Shown: piece after piece, positions 18,349 through 27,508 of the stretch
Numbering within the stretch: the first letter of the stretch is position 1
Layout: every line of letters starts with the position of its first letter
Assembly (NCBI GenBank): GCA_009701885.1
Contig: WLJH01000002.1
Location: 143,248-207,247 of the forward strand
DNA: 64,000 nt
Source: Actinomycetota bacterium
GTDB lineage: Bacteria; Actinomycetota; Actinomycetes; Propionibacteriales; Nocardioidaceae
Direction: 5' to 3'
Made by a program: the position numbers and the translations under genes
The notes under the pieces: model-generated
What the model was told of the DNA's origin: nothing
Databases searched by the model: none
What the model saw: the letters and a program-made list of their open reading frames with translations, nothing else

Positions 18349-19158
18349 TTATCCCCGCAGCCGCACCGACAGGCAGGTCACGCAGCCCTCGAGCTTCTCC
18401 AGCTCGGAGATGTCGACGGCCACGACCCGCAGGCCGCGGGCCTCGAAGGACCGGATCGTCTCGGGTGCCGCCGAGGACATCAGCACCGTCTGCTCGTCGA
18501 GGCAGACCACATGGCAGCCCGGCTCCTCGGGCACGGACTCGTAGCGCTCCCAGACGCTCGCGTCGTCCACGACCGGGTCCCACCCGACCACGGTGCCGTC
18601 GGGGAGCGCGGTCACGGCCGACTTCAGGTGCAGCACCTTCGCCAGCGGTACGCCGACGACGACCGCCCCGAGCGGCGCGAGGTGCGTGCGGAGCTGCTCG
18701 ACGGCACCCGGCGTCGTACGCCCGCCGAGGCCGACCCAGACGGTCCCGTCGTGCTTGAGCACGTCGCCGCCGTCGAGGGTGTCGGGCGCCTGGATCCGCT
18801 CGATCCGGTAGCCGAGGGCGCGCAACGCGGCCTCGGTGCCCGCGGTCTCGGGCTTGCGCTCGTCGGCGCCGGGGCGGCTGATGACCGCGACGTCACCGAG
18901 CACCACCACGGTGTCCTCGACGAAGACCGCGTCGGGGCAGTCGTCGGCGGGCGCCACCTCCACGGTGCGCCAGCCCTCGGCGTGCAACGCCTCGACGTAG
19001 CCCTGCCACTGCGCCAGCGCGAGGTCGGCGTCGACCTCGCTGCGCCCGATGTGGGTCACCAGGCCCTCGGCGACGCGGGGGCCGGGGCGGCGGACCAGCG
19101 CCAGCTTCCGGCCGGAGCCCAGGGCCCCGGCCAGCGTCCCGGAGAGCTCGCCGCTCAC
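18349..19158 (-). CDS. ddaH: Dimethylargininase (DDAH-like amidinotransferase-fold hydrolase)
   Basis: This 269-residue protein fits DDAH, which hydrolyses methylated arginine to citrulline and methylamines. Recognisable segments are the early LVRRPGP, VFVEDTVVVLGD, TLDGGDVL, the central His in VLHLKSAVTALPDG, and the C-terminal catalytic Cys around residue 262 in GCVTCLSVRL. The GTG overlaps the stop of the upstream lrp-type gene (GTGA), so the two are co-translated. The adjoining polyamine genes suggest a shared theme of arginine-derived nitrogen recovery. An arginine-deiminase-like activity is a less likely alternative. Confidence 0.85.
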   Translation of the reverse strand: MSGELSGTLAGALGSGRKLALVRRPGPRVAEGLVTHIGRSEVDADLALAQWQGYVEALHAEGWRTVEVAPADDCPDAVFVEDTVVVLGDVAVISRPGADERKPETAGTEAALRALGYRIERIQAPDTLDGGDVLKHDGTVWVGLGGRTTPGAVEQLRTHLAPLGAVVVGVPLAKVLHLKSAVTALPDGTVVGWDPVVDDASVWERYESVPEEPGCHVVCLDEQTVLMSSAAPETIRSFEARGLRVVAVDISELEKLEGCVTCLSVRLRG

Positions 19159-19628
19159 CGCACGCCCCAGGAGTAGGTCTGCTTGCGCAGCTGGAGGTAC
19201 ATAAAGGTCTCGGTCGCCACGACGCCGGGCACGGTGCGGATCTGGCTGGACAGCAGCTCGAGCAGGTGCTCGTCGGACTCGCAGACCAGCTCCACGAGCA
19301 GGTCGAAGGAGCCGGCGGTGATGACGACGTAGTCGACGGCGTCGAGGGCGGCGAGCGCGTCGGCGACCGGCTCCAGCGGGCCGGTGGCCCGGATGCCGAC
19401 CATGGCCTGACGGGCGAAGCCGAGCTGCATCGGGTCGGTGACGGCCACGACCTGCATGACCCCGGCCTCCACCAGGCGCTGGACCCGCTGGCGCACCGCG
19501 GCCTCGGAGAGCCCCACGACCTTGCCGATGGCGGCGTAGGAGCGGCGACCGTCCTGCTGCAGCTGCTCGATGATCGCCTTGGAGACCTCGTCGAGGTGGG
19601 GGAGCGCCCCCTCGCTCTTCCTGCTCAT
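19155..19628 (-). CDS. Lrp/AsnC family transcriptional regulator
   Basis: This 157-residue protein has an N-terminal winged helix (about 8-68; AIIEQLQQDGRRSYAAIGK then SEAAVRQRVQRL) and a C-terminal RAM ligand-binding domain (about 75-150). This is the standard feast/famine regulator architecture, usually binding amino acids or related amines. The ATG at 19628 gives normal length. It is divergent from potD and coupled to ddaH. It is the obvious candidate to bind the paired motifs found here and at two further promoters in the window. Confidence 0.9.
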   Translation of the reverse strand: MSRKSEGALPHLDEVSKAIIEQLQQDGRRSYAAIGKVVGLSEAAVRQRVQRLVEAGVMQVVAVTDPMQLGFARQAMVGIRATGPLEPVADALAALDAVDYVVITAGSFDLLVELVCESDEHLLELLSSQIRTVPGVVATETFMYLQLRKQTYSWGVR

Positions 19629-19690
19629 GGACGGACCGTACCGGTCGTCGACCCCGCACGGCGCCGATCCCACAACGCGCTGGCACGAGC

Positions 19691-19727
19691 GATTTCGTTG
19701 CCAACAGGTTTCGGATCAACCGGATCC
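19691..19727. promoter_or_regulatory. Paired operator candidate between lrp-type gene and potD
   Basis: GATTTCGT at 19691-19698 is followed 30 bases later (start to start of the core) by CGGATCC at 19721-19727 in the context AACCGGATCC. The same two half-motifs at nearly the same spacing occur upstream of the aldehyde dehydrogenase (45120 and 45151). A related pair lies between the aminotransferase and amidohydrolase genes (43376 and 43406). The second element lies about 24 bases before a possible -10. Confidence 0.45.
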
Positions 19728-19785
19728 CTTGTCGAGGGCGGTCGTCAGTGGCACGATCCGAGGACCCGCTGACCGGAGGAGGCCC

Positions 19786-20985
19786 ATGGCACCCGAGGAC
19801 CAGGCGCCCGCGCGCCGCTCCACCCTGTCCCGGCGCGGGCTGCTGCGCGGCGGGGGCGCGGTGGCCGCCGCCGGACTGTCCGTGGCGGCGCTCAAGCTGC
19901 CGTTCTTCAGCGTCGCCGGCGCGGCCCAGGACCCTGCCACGTGCCGGGCCACCGACCTGTCCGAGCGCGAGCGACGGCTGGTCATCTCGAACTGGACGGG
20001 CTACATCGATCCCCGGCGCAACCCGCGCGGCACCTACAACACCTTCCAGGACACGACCGGGATCACCGTCGAGTACAACGACGACGTCAACGACAACGCG
20101 GAGTTCTACGCGAAGGTCCGCAACCAGCTCGGCTCCTGCGAGCCGATCGACCGCGACATGATCGTGCTGACCGACTGGATGGCTGCCCGGATGATCGGTC
20201 TGGGCTGGATCCAGCCGCTGGAGCGTGAGCGGGTCCCCCGCCTGCACGAGAACCTCATCGACTCCCTGCGCGGCAAGGCCTGGGACCCCGACCGCACCTA
20301 CAGCGCGCCGTGGCAGTCGGGCCTCACGGGGATCGCCTACAACGCGGCGTACGTCGACGAGGTCGGCAGCTTCTCCGAGCTGCTGACGCGCTCGGACCTC
20401 AAGGGCCGCATCACCCTGCTCACCGAGATGCGCGACACGATGGGGTTCATGCTCAAGGTCGTCGGGGCCGAGCCGGAGGACTTCACCGAGGACGAGTGGT
20501 ACGACGCCATCGACGCGCTCAACCGGGCAGTCTCGGACGGGCAGCTGCGGCAGTTCGCCGGCAACAACTACCTCCAGCAGCTGGCCAACGGCGACATCGT
20601 GGCGTGCGAGGCGTGGTCCGGCGACGTCATCCAGGCGCAGTACGACAACCCCGACATCAAGTTCGTGGTGCCCGAGGAGGGGCTGTCGCTGTGGAGCGAC
20701 AACATGCTGGTGCCCAACCTCGCCACGCACCAGGCCAACGCCGAGGCCTGGATCGACTACTACTACGAGCCCGAGGTCGCCGCCCGGCTGGCGGCCTGGG
20801 TCAATTACATCTGCCCCGTCGAGGGCGCCCGCGAGGCGATGGAGCAGGTCGACGCCTCGCTGGTCGACAACCCCCTGATCTTCCCCGACGAGGAGTTCCT
20901 CGCCGACACCTGGGACTTCATGCCGCTCGACGACCGGCAGTCCCAGCAGTACGAAGGAGACTGGTCCGATGCCACCGTCGGCTGA
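19786..20985 (+). CDS. potD: Polyamine ABC transporter substrate-binding protein (PotD-like), Tat-exported
   Basis: This 399-residue protein has a Tat-type signal (RRSTLSRRGLLRGGG then a hydrophobic stretch to about residue 45) and a PotD-type fold: VISNWTGYIDP at the start of lobe 1, followed by WQSGLTGIAYN and VACEAWSGDV. It is predicted to capture putrescine or spermidine outside the membrane. A GGAGGAGG at 19775-19782 supports the ATG. The end overlaps potA by 17 bases. It heads a potDABC operon divergent from the lrp-type gene. Confidence 0.92.
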   Translation: MAPEDQAPARRSTLSRRGLLRGGGAVAAAGLSVAALKLPFFSVAGAAQDPATCRATDLSERERRLVISNWTGYIDPRRNPRGTYNTFQDTTGITVEYNDDVNDNAEFYAKVRNQLGSCEPIDRDMIVLTDWMAARMIGLGWIQPLERERVPRLHENLIDSLRGKAWDPDRTYSAPWQSGLTGIAYNAAYVDEVGSFSELLTRSDLKGRITLLTEMRDTMGFMLKVVGAEPEDFTEDEWYDAIDALNRAVSDGQLRQFAGNNYLQQLANGDIVACEAWSGDVIQAQYDNPDIKFVVPEEGLSLWSDNMLVPNLATHQANAEAWIDYYYEPEVAARLAAWVNYICPVEGAREAMEQVDASLVDNPLIFPDEEFLADTWDFMPLDDRQSQQYEGDWSDATVG

Positions 20986-22165
20986 CACCGCCGCGACCGG
21001 GGCGCCCGCGCCCGCCGCCCCCGACGCCGGTCCCGGCGGCAGCGACGGGGGGCTGCGACTGAGCAGCCTCACCAAGCGCTACGCCAACGGTTTCACCGCC
21101 GTGCACGACCTGGACCTCGACGTGCCACGGGGCTCCTTCATCGCCCTGCTCGGTCCCTCGGGCTGCGGCAAGACCACGACGCTCCGGATGGTCGCGGGCC
21201 TGGAGGTGCCGACGTCCGGGCGGATCACGCTGGCCGGCCAGGACATCACCGACCGGCGCGCCCACCAGCGCCCGGTCAACACCGTGTTCCAGAACTACGC
21301 GCTCTTCCCGCACCTGGACATCTACGAGAACGTCGCCTTCGGGCTGCGCCGGCGCAAGGTGCGCGACGTGGAGTCGAAGGTGCGCGCGATGCTCGAGCTG
21401 GTCGAGCTCGACAGCCAGGCCCGCAAGCGCCCGGCCCAGCTCTCCGGCGGGCAGCAGCAGCGCGTCGCGCTGGCCCGCGCGCTGATCAACGAGCCGGAGG
21501 TGCTGCTGCTCGACGAGCCGCTGGGCGCGCTGGACCTGAAGCTGCGGCGCTCGATGCAGATCGAGATCAAGCGGATCCAGGTGGAGGTCGGCCTGACCTT
21601 CATGCACGTCACCCACGACCAGGAGGAGGCCATGACGATGGCCGACACCGTGGCCGTGATGAACGGCGGGGTCATCGAGCAGCTCGGCGCACCCGCCGAG
21701 CTCTACGAGAACCCCCGCTCGACCTTCGTGGCCAACTTCCTCGGTCAGTCCAACCTGATCGAGGGGCGGGTGCTCTCGCGCTCGGCCGACGTCACGACCC
21801 TCGACATGCACGGCATCACCGTCTCGGTGCCGACCGCGCGCACCCACACCGACGGCGACCGCGGCTGGATCGGCATCCGCCCGGAGAAGGTGCTCATCGG
21901 CGAGGAGGGCGCCGACCTCGACGCCCCCGGCAACACGGTCCCGGGCGGGGTGGTCAGCGACGTCTCCTTCGTCGGGGTCTCCACGCAGTACCTCGTGCGG
22001 ATGCCCTGGGGCCAGGAGCTCCAGGTCTTCTCCCAGAACACCGGCCGTACCCGGATGTTCACGGTGGGGGAGAAGGTCGAGCTGTCGTGGCGCCCGGAGT
22101 ACGCCTTCTGCCTCGACATCAACCAGGACGCCGCAGCCGGCGTCGACGACGGGGAGACCCGGTGA
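20969..22165 (+). CDS. potA: Polyamine ABC transporter ATP-binding protein
   Basis: This 398-residue protein has Walker A GPSGCGKTT, Q-loop FQNYALFPH, signature LSGGQQQRVALARAL, Walker B LLLDEPLGALD and switch His in MHVTHDQEEAM, followed by a C-terminal TOBE domain (about 280-385). This is the normal PotA/CysA-type architecture. It powers uptake through PotB and PotC. The first 30 residues are Pro/Ala-rich. The start overlaps potD and the end overlaps potB (GTGA). Confidence 0.95.
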   Translation: MPPSADTAATGAPAPAAPDAGPGGSDGGLRLSSLTKRYANGFTAVHDLDLDVPRGSFIALLGPSGCGKTTTLRMVAGLEVPTSGRITLAGQDITDRRAHQRPVNTVFQNYALFPHLDIYENVAFGLRRRKVRDVESKVRAMLELVELDSQARKRPAQLSGGQQQRVALARALINEPEVLLLDEPLGALDLKLRRSMQIEIKRIQVEVGLTFMHVTHDQEEAMTMADTVAVMNGGVIEQLGAPAELYENPRSTFVANFLGQSNLIEGRVLSRSADVTTLDMHGITVSVPTARTHTDGDRGWIGIRPEKVLIGEEGADLDAPGNTVPGGVVSDVSFVGVSTQYLVRMPWGQELQVFSQNTGRTRMFTVGEKVELSWRPEYAFCLDINQDAAAGVDDGETR

Positions 22166-23073
22166 CCCAGGCGGCGCAGGCGGTCCCGGAGACCGCCACG
22201 CTGGCGGCAGAGCCGTCCGGGTCGCGGCGCCGGCGGGGCCGCACGGGCTACCTGCTGATGCTGCCGGCCACCCTGTGGCTGCTGCTCTTCTTCGTCGTCC
22301 CGTTCTACTCCCTGGTGGCCACCAGCCTCTTCGACGCCTCGGGCTCGGACTTCCGCGGCTACGAGATGACCTACGCCTGGGGCAACTACGTCGACGTGGT
22401 CGAGGCCTACTGGCAGCCCTTCCTGCGCTCGCTCTGGTACGCCGCGCTCGCGACCGGGATCTGCCTGGTGCTCGGCTACGTGCTGGCCTACGCGATCGCC
22501 TTCAAGGCCGGTCGCTGGAAGTGGCTGCTGCTGGTGCTGGTGATCGCGCCGTTCTTCACCAGCTTCCTCGTGCGCACGCTGTCGTGGCAGCTGATCCTCT
22601 CCGACGAGGGCTTCGTCGTGGACGCCCTGCAGTTCCTGCGGGTGCTCGGCCCCGACGACCGGTTGCTCGCGACGCCGGTGGCGGTCGTGGCCGGCCTGGC
22701 CTACAACTTCCTGCCCTTCATGGTGCTGCCGCTCTTCGCCAGCCTGGACAAGATCGACCCCCGGCTCGTGGAGGCCTCCAGCGACCTCTACGCCCACCCG
22801 TTCGTCGGCTTCTGGAAGGTCACCTGGCCCCTGTCGCTGCCGGGCGTGGTCTCCGGGACGCTGCTGACCTTCATCCCGGCCGCCGGTGACTACATCAACG
22901 CCGAGTTCCTCGGCTCGACCAACCAGCGCGTCATCGGCAACGTCATCCAGGGCCAGTTCATCGACGCCAACAACTCCCCGGTGGCTGCGGCGCTGTCGGT
23001 GCTGCTGATGGTGCTCATCGTCGCGATGGTGCTGGTCTACGTCCGCCGCGCCGGGACGGAGGAGCTGCTGTGA
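22162..23073 (+). CDS. potB: Polyamine ABC transporter permease (PotB-like)
   Basis: This 303-residue membrane protein has about six transmembrane helices after a basic N terminus. The EAA loop that docks on the ATPase is visible in EASSDLYAHPFVGFWKVTWP. The GTG overlaps the potA stop and the end overlaps potC, both by four bases, indicating tight coupling. Substrate assignment follows from the cluster. Confidence 0.92.
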   Translation: MTQAAQAVPETATLAAEPSGSRRRRGRTGYLLMLPATLWLLLFFVVPFYSLVATSLFDASGSDFRGYEMTYAWGNYVDVVEAYWQPFLRSLWYAALATGICLVLGYVLAYAIAFKAGRWKWLLLVLVIAPFFTSFLVRTLSWQLILSDEGFVVDALQFLRVLGPDDRLLATPVAVVAGLAYNFLPFMVLPLFASLDKIDPRLVEASSDLYAHPFVGFWKVTWPLSLPGVVSGTLLTFIPAAGDYINAEFLGSTNQRVIGNVIQGQFIDANNSPVAAALSVLLMVLIVAMVLVYVRRAGTEELL

Positions 23074-23870
23074 CCGCCTGGCTGCGCGAGCGGATGGTCC
23101 TCCTCCTGGGACTGGGCGTGCTCGCCTACACCTTCGTGCCGATCGCCGTCGTGGTGCTGATGAGCTTCAACGAGCCGGCGGCGCGCAACGTCTACTCCTT
23201 CGACGGCTTCACGCTGCACAACTGGGCCAACATCTGCGAGGACGCCGCCATGTGCGAGGCCCTCGGACTCTCGTTGCGGATCGGCTTCCTGGCCACGCTC
23301 GTGGCCACGGTCCTGGGCACCCTCGCGGGCTTCGCCCTGGTGCGCCACGACTTCGCCGGGCGCTCCTCGGCCAACCTGCTGATCTTCCTGCCGATGGCCG
23401 CGCCCGAGATCGTGCTGGGCTCCTCGCTGCTGACCCTCTTCGTGGCCGCCGGCGCCTCGGGCCTGCTGGGCTTCTGGACGATCCTCATCGCCCACATCAT
23501 GTTCTGCCTGTCGTTCGTGGTCGTGACCGTGCGGTCGCGGCTGGCCGGGCTCGACGACACCCTGGAGCAGGCGGCCGCCGACCTCTACGCGACGCCGGCC
23601 CAGACCTTCTGGCGCGTCACCTTCCCGCTGGTGCTGCCCGGCATCCTCGGCGCGGCGCTGCTGAGCTTCTCGCTCTCCTTCGACGACTTCATCATCACCA
23701 ACCTCAACTCCGGCAACGAGACGACCTTCCCGATGTACGTCTGGGGTGCCTACCGGGTCGGGGTCCCCATGCAGGTCAACGTGATCGGCACGATCATGCT
23801 GCTGTTCTCGCTGGCGGTGGTCGTCACCGGCGAGCTTGTGAGCCGGCGCCGGCGCCGGGCCCTGGTGTGA
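23070..23870 (+). CDS. potC: Polyamine ABC transporter permease (PotC-like)
   Basis: This 266-residue protein has six predicted transmembrane helices and an EAA-type loop (EQAAADLYATPAQTFWRVTF). Motif FDDFIITNL near the end is typical of PotC. The GTG overlaps the potB stop. The gene ends in a GTGA overlap with the FAD oxidoreductase gene, so import and oxidation genes share one transcript. Confidence 0.92.
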   Translation: MTAWLRERMVLLLGLGVLAYTFVPIAVVVLMSFNEPAARNVYSFDGFTLHNWANICEDAAMCEALGLSLRIGFLATLVATVLGTLAGFALVRHDFAGRSSANLLIFLPMAAPEIVLGSSLLTLFVAAGASGLLGFWTILIAHIMFCLSFVVVTVRSRLAGLDDTLEQAAADLYATPAQTFWRVTFPLVLPGILGAALLSFSLSFDDFIITNLNSGNETTFPMYVWGAYRVGVPMQVNVIGTIMLLFSLAVVVTGELVSRRRRRALV

Positions 23871-25291
23871 GGCGGACCCGGAGTGACGCGGCGGCACGGG
23901 CGCTTGCCGACGCGGCGCCGCGCACGGCCTGGCTCGACGACCCCGACCGGCCCGACCCGTTGCCCTCGCTCGTCGGGGACGTCGAGGTGGACCTGCTGGT
24001 CGTGGGCGGCGGCTACACCGGGCTCTGGGCCGCGCTCCTCGCCCGCGAGCGGCACCCCGGGCGCTCGGTCGTGCTGGTCGAGGCCGGGGAGTGCGGCGGC
24101 CAGGCGTCGGGGCGCAACGGCGGCTTCGCCTCGGCCTCGCTGACCCACGGCTTCGCCCACGGCCTGGACCGCTGGCCCGAGGAGCTGGCCGAGCTCGACC
24201 GGCTTGGGGCCGAGAACCTCGCCGCCATCGGGGACGCCGTCGCCGCCCGCGGGATCGACTGCGACTGGCGACCCACCGGCGAGCTCACCGTGGCCACCCG
24301 GCCGCACCACCTCGAGGAGCTCGAGGAGCTCGCCGCCGAGATGGGGCGCCGTGGCGCGGAGGTGGAGCTGCTCGACGAGGCAGCCGTCCGCGCGCGCATC
24401 GACTCGCCGTCGTACGTCGGGGGGATGCTGGACCGCCACGGCACGGCGCTCGTCGAGCCGGCCCGGCTGGCGTGGGGCCTGCGGCGGGCCTGCCTCGAGG
24501 ACGGCGTGGCCATCCACGAGCAGACCCGGGCGGTCTCCCTGGAGCGGTCGGCCGGCGGCGTACGGATGGGGACGCGGGGGCCGGACGGGCCCGGCTCGGT
24601 GCGGGCCGCGCAGGTGGTGCTGGCGACCAACGCGTTCCCGTCGCTGCTGCGCCGGCTGCGGCTGATGACGGTGCCGGTCTACGACCACGTGCTCATGACC
24701 GAGCCGCTCTCGCCGGCGCAGAGGGCGGCGATCGGGTGGGAGGGGCGCGAGGGCGTGGGCGACGCGGCCAACCTCTTCCACTACTACCGCCTGACCCGCG
24801 ACGACCGGATCCTGTGGGGCGGCTACGACGCGGTGCACCACTTCGGCGGCCGGATCGACGCCTCGCTGGAGCAGCGCGACGCCACCCACGAGCTGCTGGC
24901 CGAGCACTTCCTGGAGACGTTCCCGCAGCTGGAGGGCATCCGCTTCACCCACCGCTGGGGCGGGGTGATCGACACCTGCACGCGCTTCGCCGCCTTCTTC
25001 GGTACGGCGCTGGGCGGCCGCGTCGGGTACGCGCTGGGCTACACCGGGCTCGGTGTCGCGGCCTCGCGCTTCGGCGCGCAGGTCGCCCTCGACCTGCTCG
25101 ACGGCGCCGACACCGAGCGCACCCGGCTGCGGATGGTGCGCGAGCGGCCGCTGCCCTTCCCGCCCGAGCCGCTGCGCTCGGTCGGCATCAACCTGACCCG
25201 CTGGTCGCTGGCCAGCGCCGACCGGCACGGCGGCCGCCGCAACCTGTGGCTGCGCACGCTCGACCGGGCCGGCCTCGGCTTCGACTCCTGA
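23867..25291 (+). CDS. FAD-dependent amine oxidoreductase (PuuB-like)
   Basis: This 474-residue DAO-fold protein has the FAD-binding LLVVGGGYTGLWAALLA, a second flavin motif GQASGRNGGFAS and C-terminal ALGYTGLGVAASR. It fits the family of gamma-glutamylputrescine oxidase and related amine oxidoreductases, which turn primary amines into aldehydes, releasing ammonia and reducing O2 or another acceptor. The GTG at 23867 overlaps potC. An aldehyde dehydrogenase follows 43 bases later, the logical next step. The precise amine is not predictable. No gamma-glutamylputrescine synthetase is in the window. Confidence 0.85.
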   Translation: MRRTRSDAAARALADAAPRTAWLDDPDRPDPLPSLVGDVEVDLLVVGGGYTGLWAALLARERHPGRSVVLVEAGECGGQASGRNGGFASASLTHGFAHGLDRWPEELAELDRLGAENLAAIGDAVAARGIDCDWRPTGELTVATRPHHLEELEELAAEMGRRGAEVELLDEAAVRARIDSPSYVGGMLDRHGTALVEPARLAWGLRRACLEDGVAIHEQTRAVSLERSAGGVRMGTRGPDGPGSVRAAQVVLATNAFPSLLRRLRLMTVPVYDHVLMTEPLSPAQRAAIGWEGREGVGDAANLFHYYRLTRDDRILWGGYDAVHHFGGRIDASLEQRDATHELLAEHFLETFPQLEGIRFTHRWGGVIDTCTRFAAFFGTALGGRVGYALGYTGLGVAASRFGAQVALDLLDGADTERTRLRMVRERPLPFPPEPLRSVGINLTRWSLASADRHGGRRNLWLRTLDRAGLGFDS

Positions 25292-25334
25292 CCCCGTCCG
25301 ACCCCACATCCATCCCAGAGCAGAGGACCCCATC

Positions 25335-26831
25335 GTGAGCACCCTGATCCCGCACTGGCGCAGCGGCGAGCGCTGGCCCGGCGCCGCGGCCCGCGCCGGC
25401 GACGTGCACGATCCCGCGACGGGCCGGGTCGCCGCGCAGGTGTCGTTCGCCTCCGCCTCGGAGGTCGACGCGGTGGTGCGCGAGGCCCGCGCGGCGGGCC
25501 GGGAGTGGGCGGAGGCGTCGCTGACCCGGCGTACCTCGGTGCTGTTCGCGTTCCGCGAGGTCCTCGCCCGGCGGCGCGAGGAGGTCGCGGCGGCCATCAC
25601 CGCCGAGCACGGCAAGGTCCTCGACGACGCGCTGGGGGAGGTGCAGCGGGGGCTGGAGGTCGCCGAGTTCGCGTGCGGCGCCCCGCACCTGCTCAAGGGC
25701 TCCTTCTCCGACGGGGTGTCGACCGGGGTCGACGTGCACTCGGTGCGCCAGGCCCTCGGCGTCGTGGCCGTCATCTCGCCGTTCAACTTCCCGGCGATGG
25801 TGCCGCTGTGGTTCGTGCCGGTGGCGATCGCCTGCGGCAACGCCGTGGTCCTCAAGCCGAGCGAGAAGGACCCGTCGGCGTCGCTGCTGCTGGCCGAGTG
25901 CTGGGCGGAGGCCGGCCTGCCGCCGGGCGTGCTCAACGTCGTGCACGGCGACAAGGAGGCGGTCGACGCGCTGCTGGAGCACCCGGAAGTCGCCGCGGTC
26001 TCGTTCGTCGGCTCCACGCCGATCGCCCGCTACGTCTACGAGAACGGCACCCGGCACGGCAAGCGGGTCCAGGCCCTCGGCGGCGCCAAGAACCACATGG
26101 TGGTGCTGCCCGACGCCGACCTCGACGAGGTGGCCGACGCCGCGGTCTCGGCGGGCTTCGGCTCGGCGGGGGAGCGGTGCATGGCGATCTCGGTCGTCGT
26201 CGCGGTCGACCCGGTGGGCGACGACCTGGTGCCGCGCATCGCCGAAAGGATGGCCGGCCTGCGCACGGGCGACGGGCGCCGCGGCTGCGACATGGGACCC
26301 CTGGTGACCGGTGAGCACCGCGACAAGGTCGCGTCGTACGTCGCGGCCGGGGTCGCCGCCGGCGCGACGCTGGTCGTGGACGGCCGCGAGGTGGTCCCGG
26401 ACGGAGAGGCCGGCGGCTTCTGGCTGGGCCCGACGCTCTTCGACCACGTCGAGCCCGGGATGCCGGTCTACGACGAGGAGATCTTCGGGCCGGTGCTGTC
26501 GGTCGTCCGGGTGGCGTCGTACGACGAGGCGCTGGCGCTGGTCAACGCCAACCCCTACGGCAACGGCACCGCGATCTTCACCGGCGACGGCGGTGCGGCC
26601 CGGCGGTTCCAGCGCGAGGTGGAGGTCGGCATGGTCGGCGTCAACGTCCCCATCCCGGTGCCGATGGCCTACTACTCTTTCGGCGGCTGGAAGGCCTCGC
26701 TCTTCGGCGACACCCACGCGCACGGGATGGAGGGCGTGCACTTCTTCACGCGGGGCAAGGTGGTCACCACCCGCTGGCCCGACCCGGCGTCCCGGCCCGG
26801 CATCGACCTGGGGTTCCCGCAGCACCGGTGA
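25335..26831 (+). CDS. CoA-acylating methylmalonate-semialdehyde dehydrogenase family protein
   Basis: This 498-residue aldehyde dehydrogenase resembles MmsA: ISPFNFPAMVPLWF for cofactor binding, catalytic Cys in GSAGERCMA, and ALGGAKNHMVV where the usual catalytic Glu is replaced, as in CoA-acylating members. The family oxidises malonate or methylmalonate semialdehyde. Beta-alanine from spermine or spermidine breakdown gives malonate semialdehyde, so a role in polyamine carbon recovery fits. The GTG follows the FAD gene by 43 bases, so it is probably the last gene of the pot operon. About 120 bases then precede the end of the MarR gene. Confidence 0.88.
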   Translation: MSTLIPHWRSGERWPGAAARAGDVHDPATGRVAAQVSFASASEVDAVVREARAAGREWAEASLTRRTSVLFAFREVLARRREEVAAAITAEHGKVLDDALGEVQRGLEVAEFACGAPHLLKGSFSDGVSTGVDVHSVRQALGVVAVISPFNFPAMVPLWFVPVAIACGNAVVLKPSEKDPSASLLLAECWAEAGLPPGVLNVVHGDKEAVDALLEHPEVAAVSFVGSTPIARYVYENGTRHGKRVQALGGAKNHMVVLPDADLDEVADAAVSAGFGSAGERCMAISVVVAVDPVGDDLVPRIAERMAGLRTGDGRRGCDMGPLVTGEHRDKVASYVAAGVAAGATLVVDGREVVPDGEAGGFWLGPTLFDHVEPGMPVYDEEIFGPVLSVVRVASYDEALALVNANPYGNGTAIFTGDGGAARRFQREVEVGMVGVNVPIPVPMAYYSFGGWKASLFGDTHAHGMEGVHFFTRGKVVTTRWPDPASRPGIDLGFPQHR

Positions 26832-26952
26832 GGGTCGGGTGCCCGCTGCCCACCCGGAGACGCCAGGCGCCGCGCGCCTCGTTCGCGGCGAGGTGACGCG
26901 GTCCGTCGGAGCCGACGAGCCCGGCGTCGCGCGGGGGCAGCGTCGTGGGGCG

Positions 26953-27357
26953 TTAAGTGAGCGGCCGTGCTCCGGCCGCCCGGTCTCGCGATGTCGTCGA
27001 CCCCGTGCCGGCTTCCACGGACGAGAGCGCACGCGCCACCGCGGAGCCGCGGGGGGACAGCGCGAGGACGGTGCGGCGACGGTCGTCGGGGTCGATGCGT
27101 CGGACCACCAGGGCGCGCTCGACGAGGCGATCCACATGCCTCGTCAGGCTGGCAGCGGGCACGACGGCCGTGGCGGCGAGCAGGGTCATGCTGGTTCCCG
27201 GGTGCTCGTCGAGGACAGCCAGGATCCGCCAGTGCTCCGGCAGCAGCTGGTGCTCGGTCAGCAGGGGCTGCAGGCGCGCGAGCACCTCCGCCTCCTGCTG
27301 CCGCAACGACACGAGGAGACTCGTCGAGGACGGAGGAGCGTTCTCACGGGAGTCCAT
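26953..27357 (-). CDS. MarR family transcriptional regulator
   Basis: This protein of about 134 residues has the MarR winged-helix layout: helix region LPEHWRILAVLDEHPGTSM, recognition region AASLTRHVDRLVERALV and the wing RIDPDDRRRTVLALSPRG. The ATG at 27357 has a GAGAGGG site upstream. A longer in-frame start at 27387 is possible. It is divergent from the UrtA/AmiC-like gene at 27509 and separated by 151 bases, so it probably regulates that gene, itself, or the nearby amine/urea genes. The ligand is unknown. Confidence 0.85.
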   Translation of the reverse strand: MDSRENAPPSSTSLLVSLRQQEAEVLARLQPLLTEHQLLPEHWRILAVLDEHPGTSMTLLAATAVVPAASLTRHVDRLVERALVVRRIDPDDRRRTVLALSPRGSAVARALSSVEAGTGSTTSRDRAAGARPLT

Positions 27358-27508
27358 GACGATCCCTCTCGAGGTGGTCTCGGTCACGTGCGGGCGCCAG
27401 ACGGGACAGGCGCGTCATATCGTAGGCAAGCCGTACCACCCGGTCGGTCCCGTGCGGCTCCCGTCGTCGTGAGCCGGGCACCGACCCGTCGCCCGAGCGG
27501 AGGTCCCC

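Noticed and set aside
18349..21075. Single long minus-strand frame suggesting a ddaH fusion protein
   Set aside because: Only the last 269 codons encode the DDAH domain; the upstream part is the shadow of the lrp-type gene and potD, and a coupled GTG at 19158 gives the normal enzyme length.
26961..26979. Terminator hairpin GCGGCCG/CCGGCCGC near the MarR gene end
   Set aside because: The bases are inside the last codons of the MarR gene and the stem is a by-product of Ala/Arg codons.
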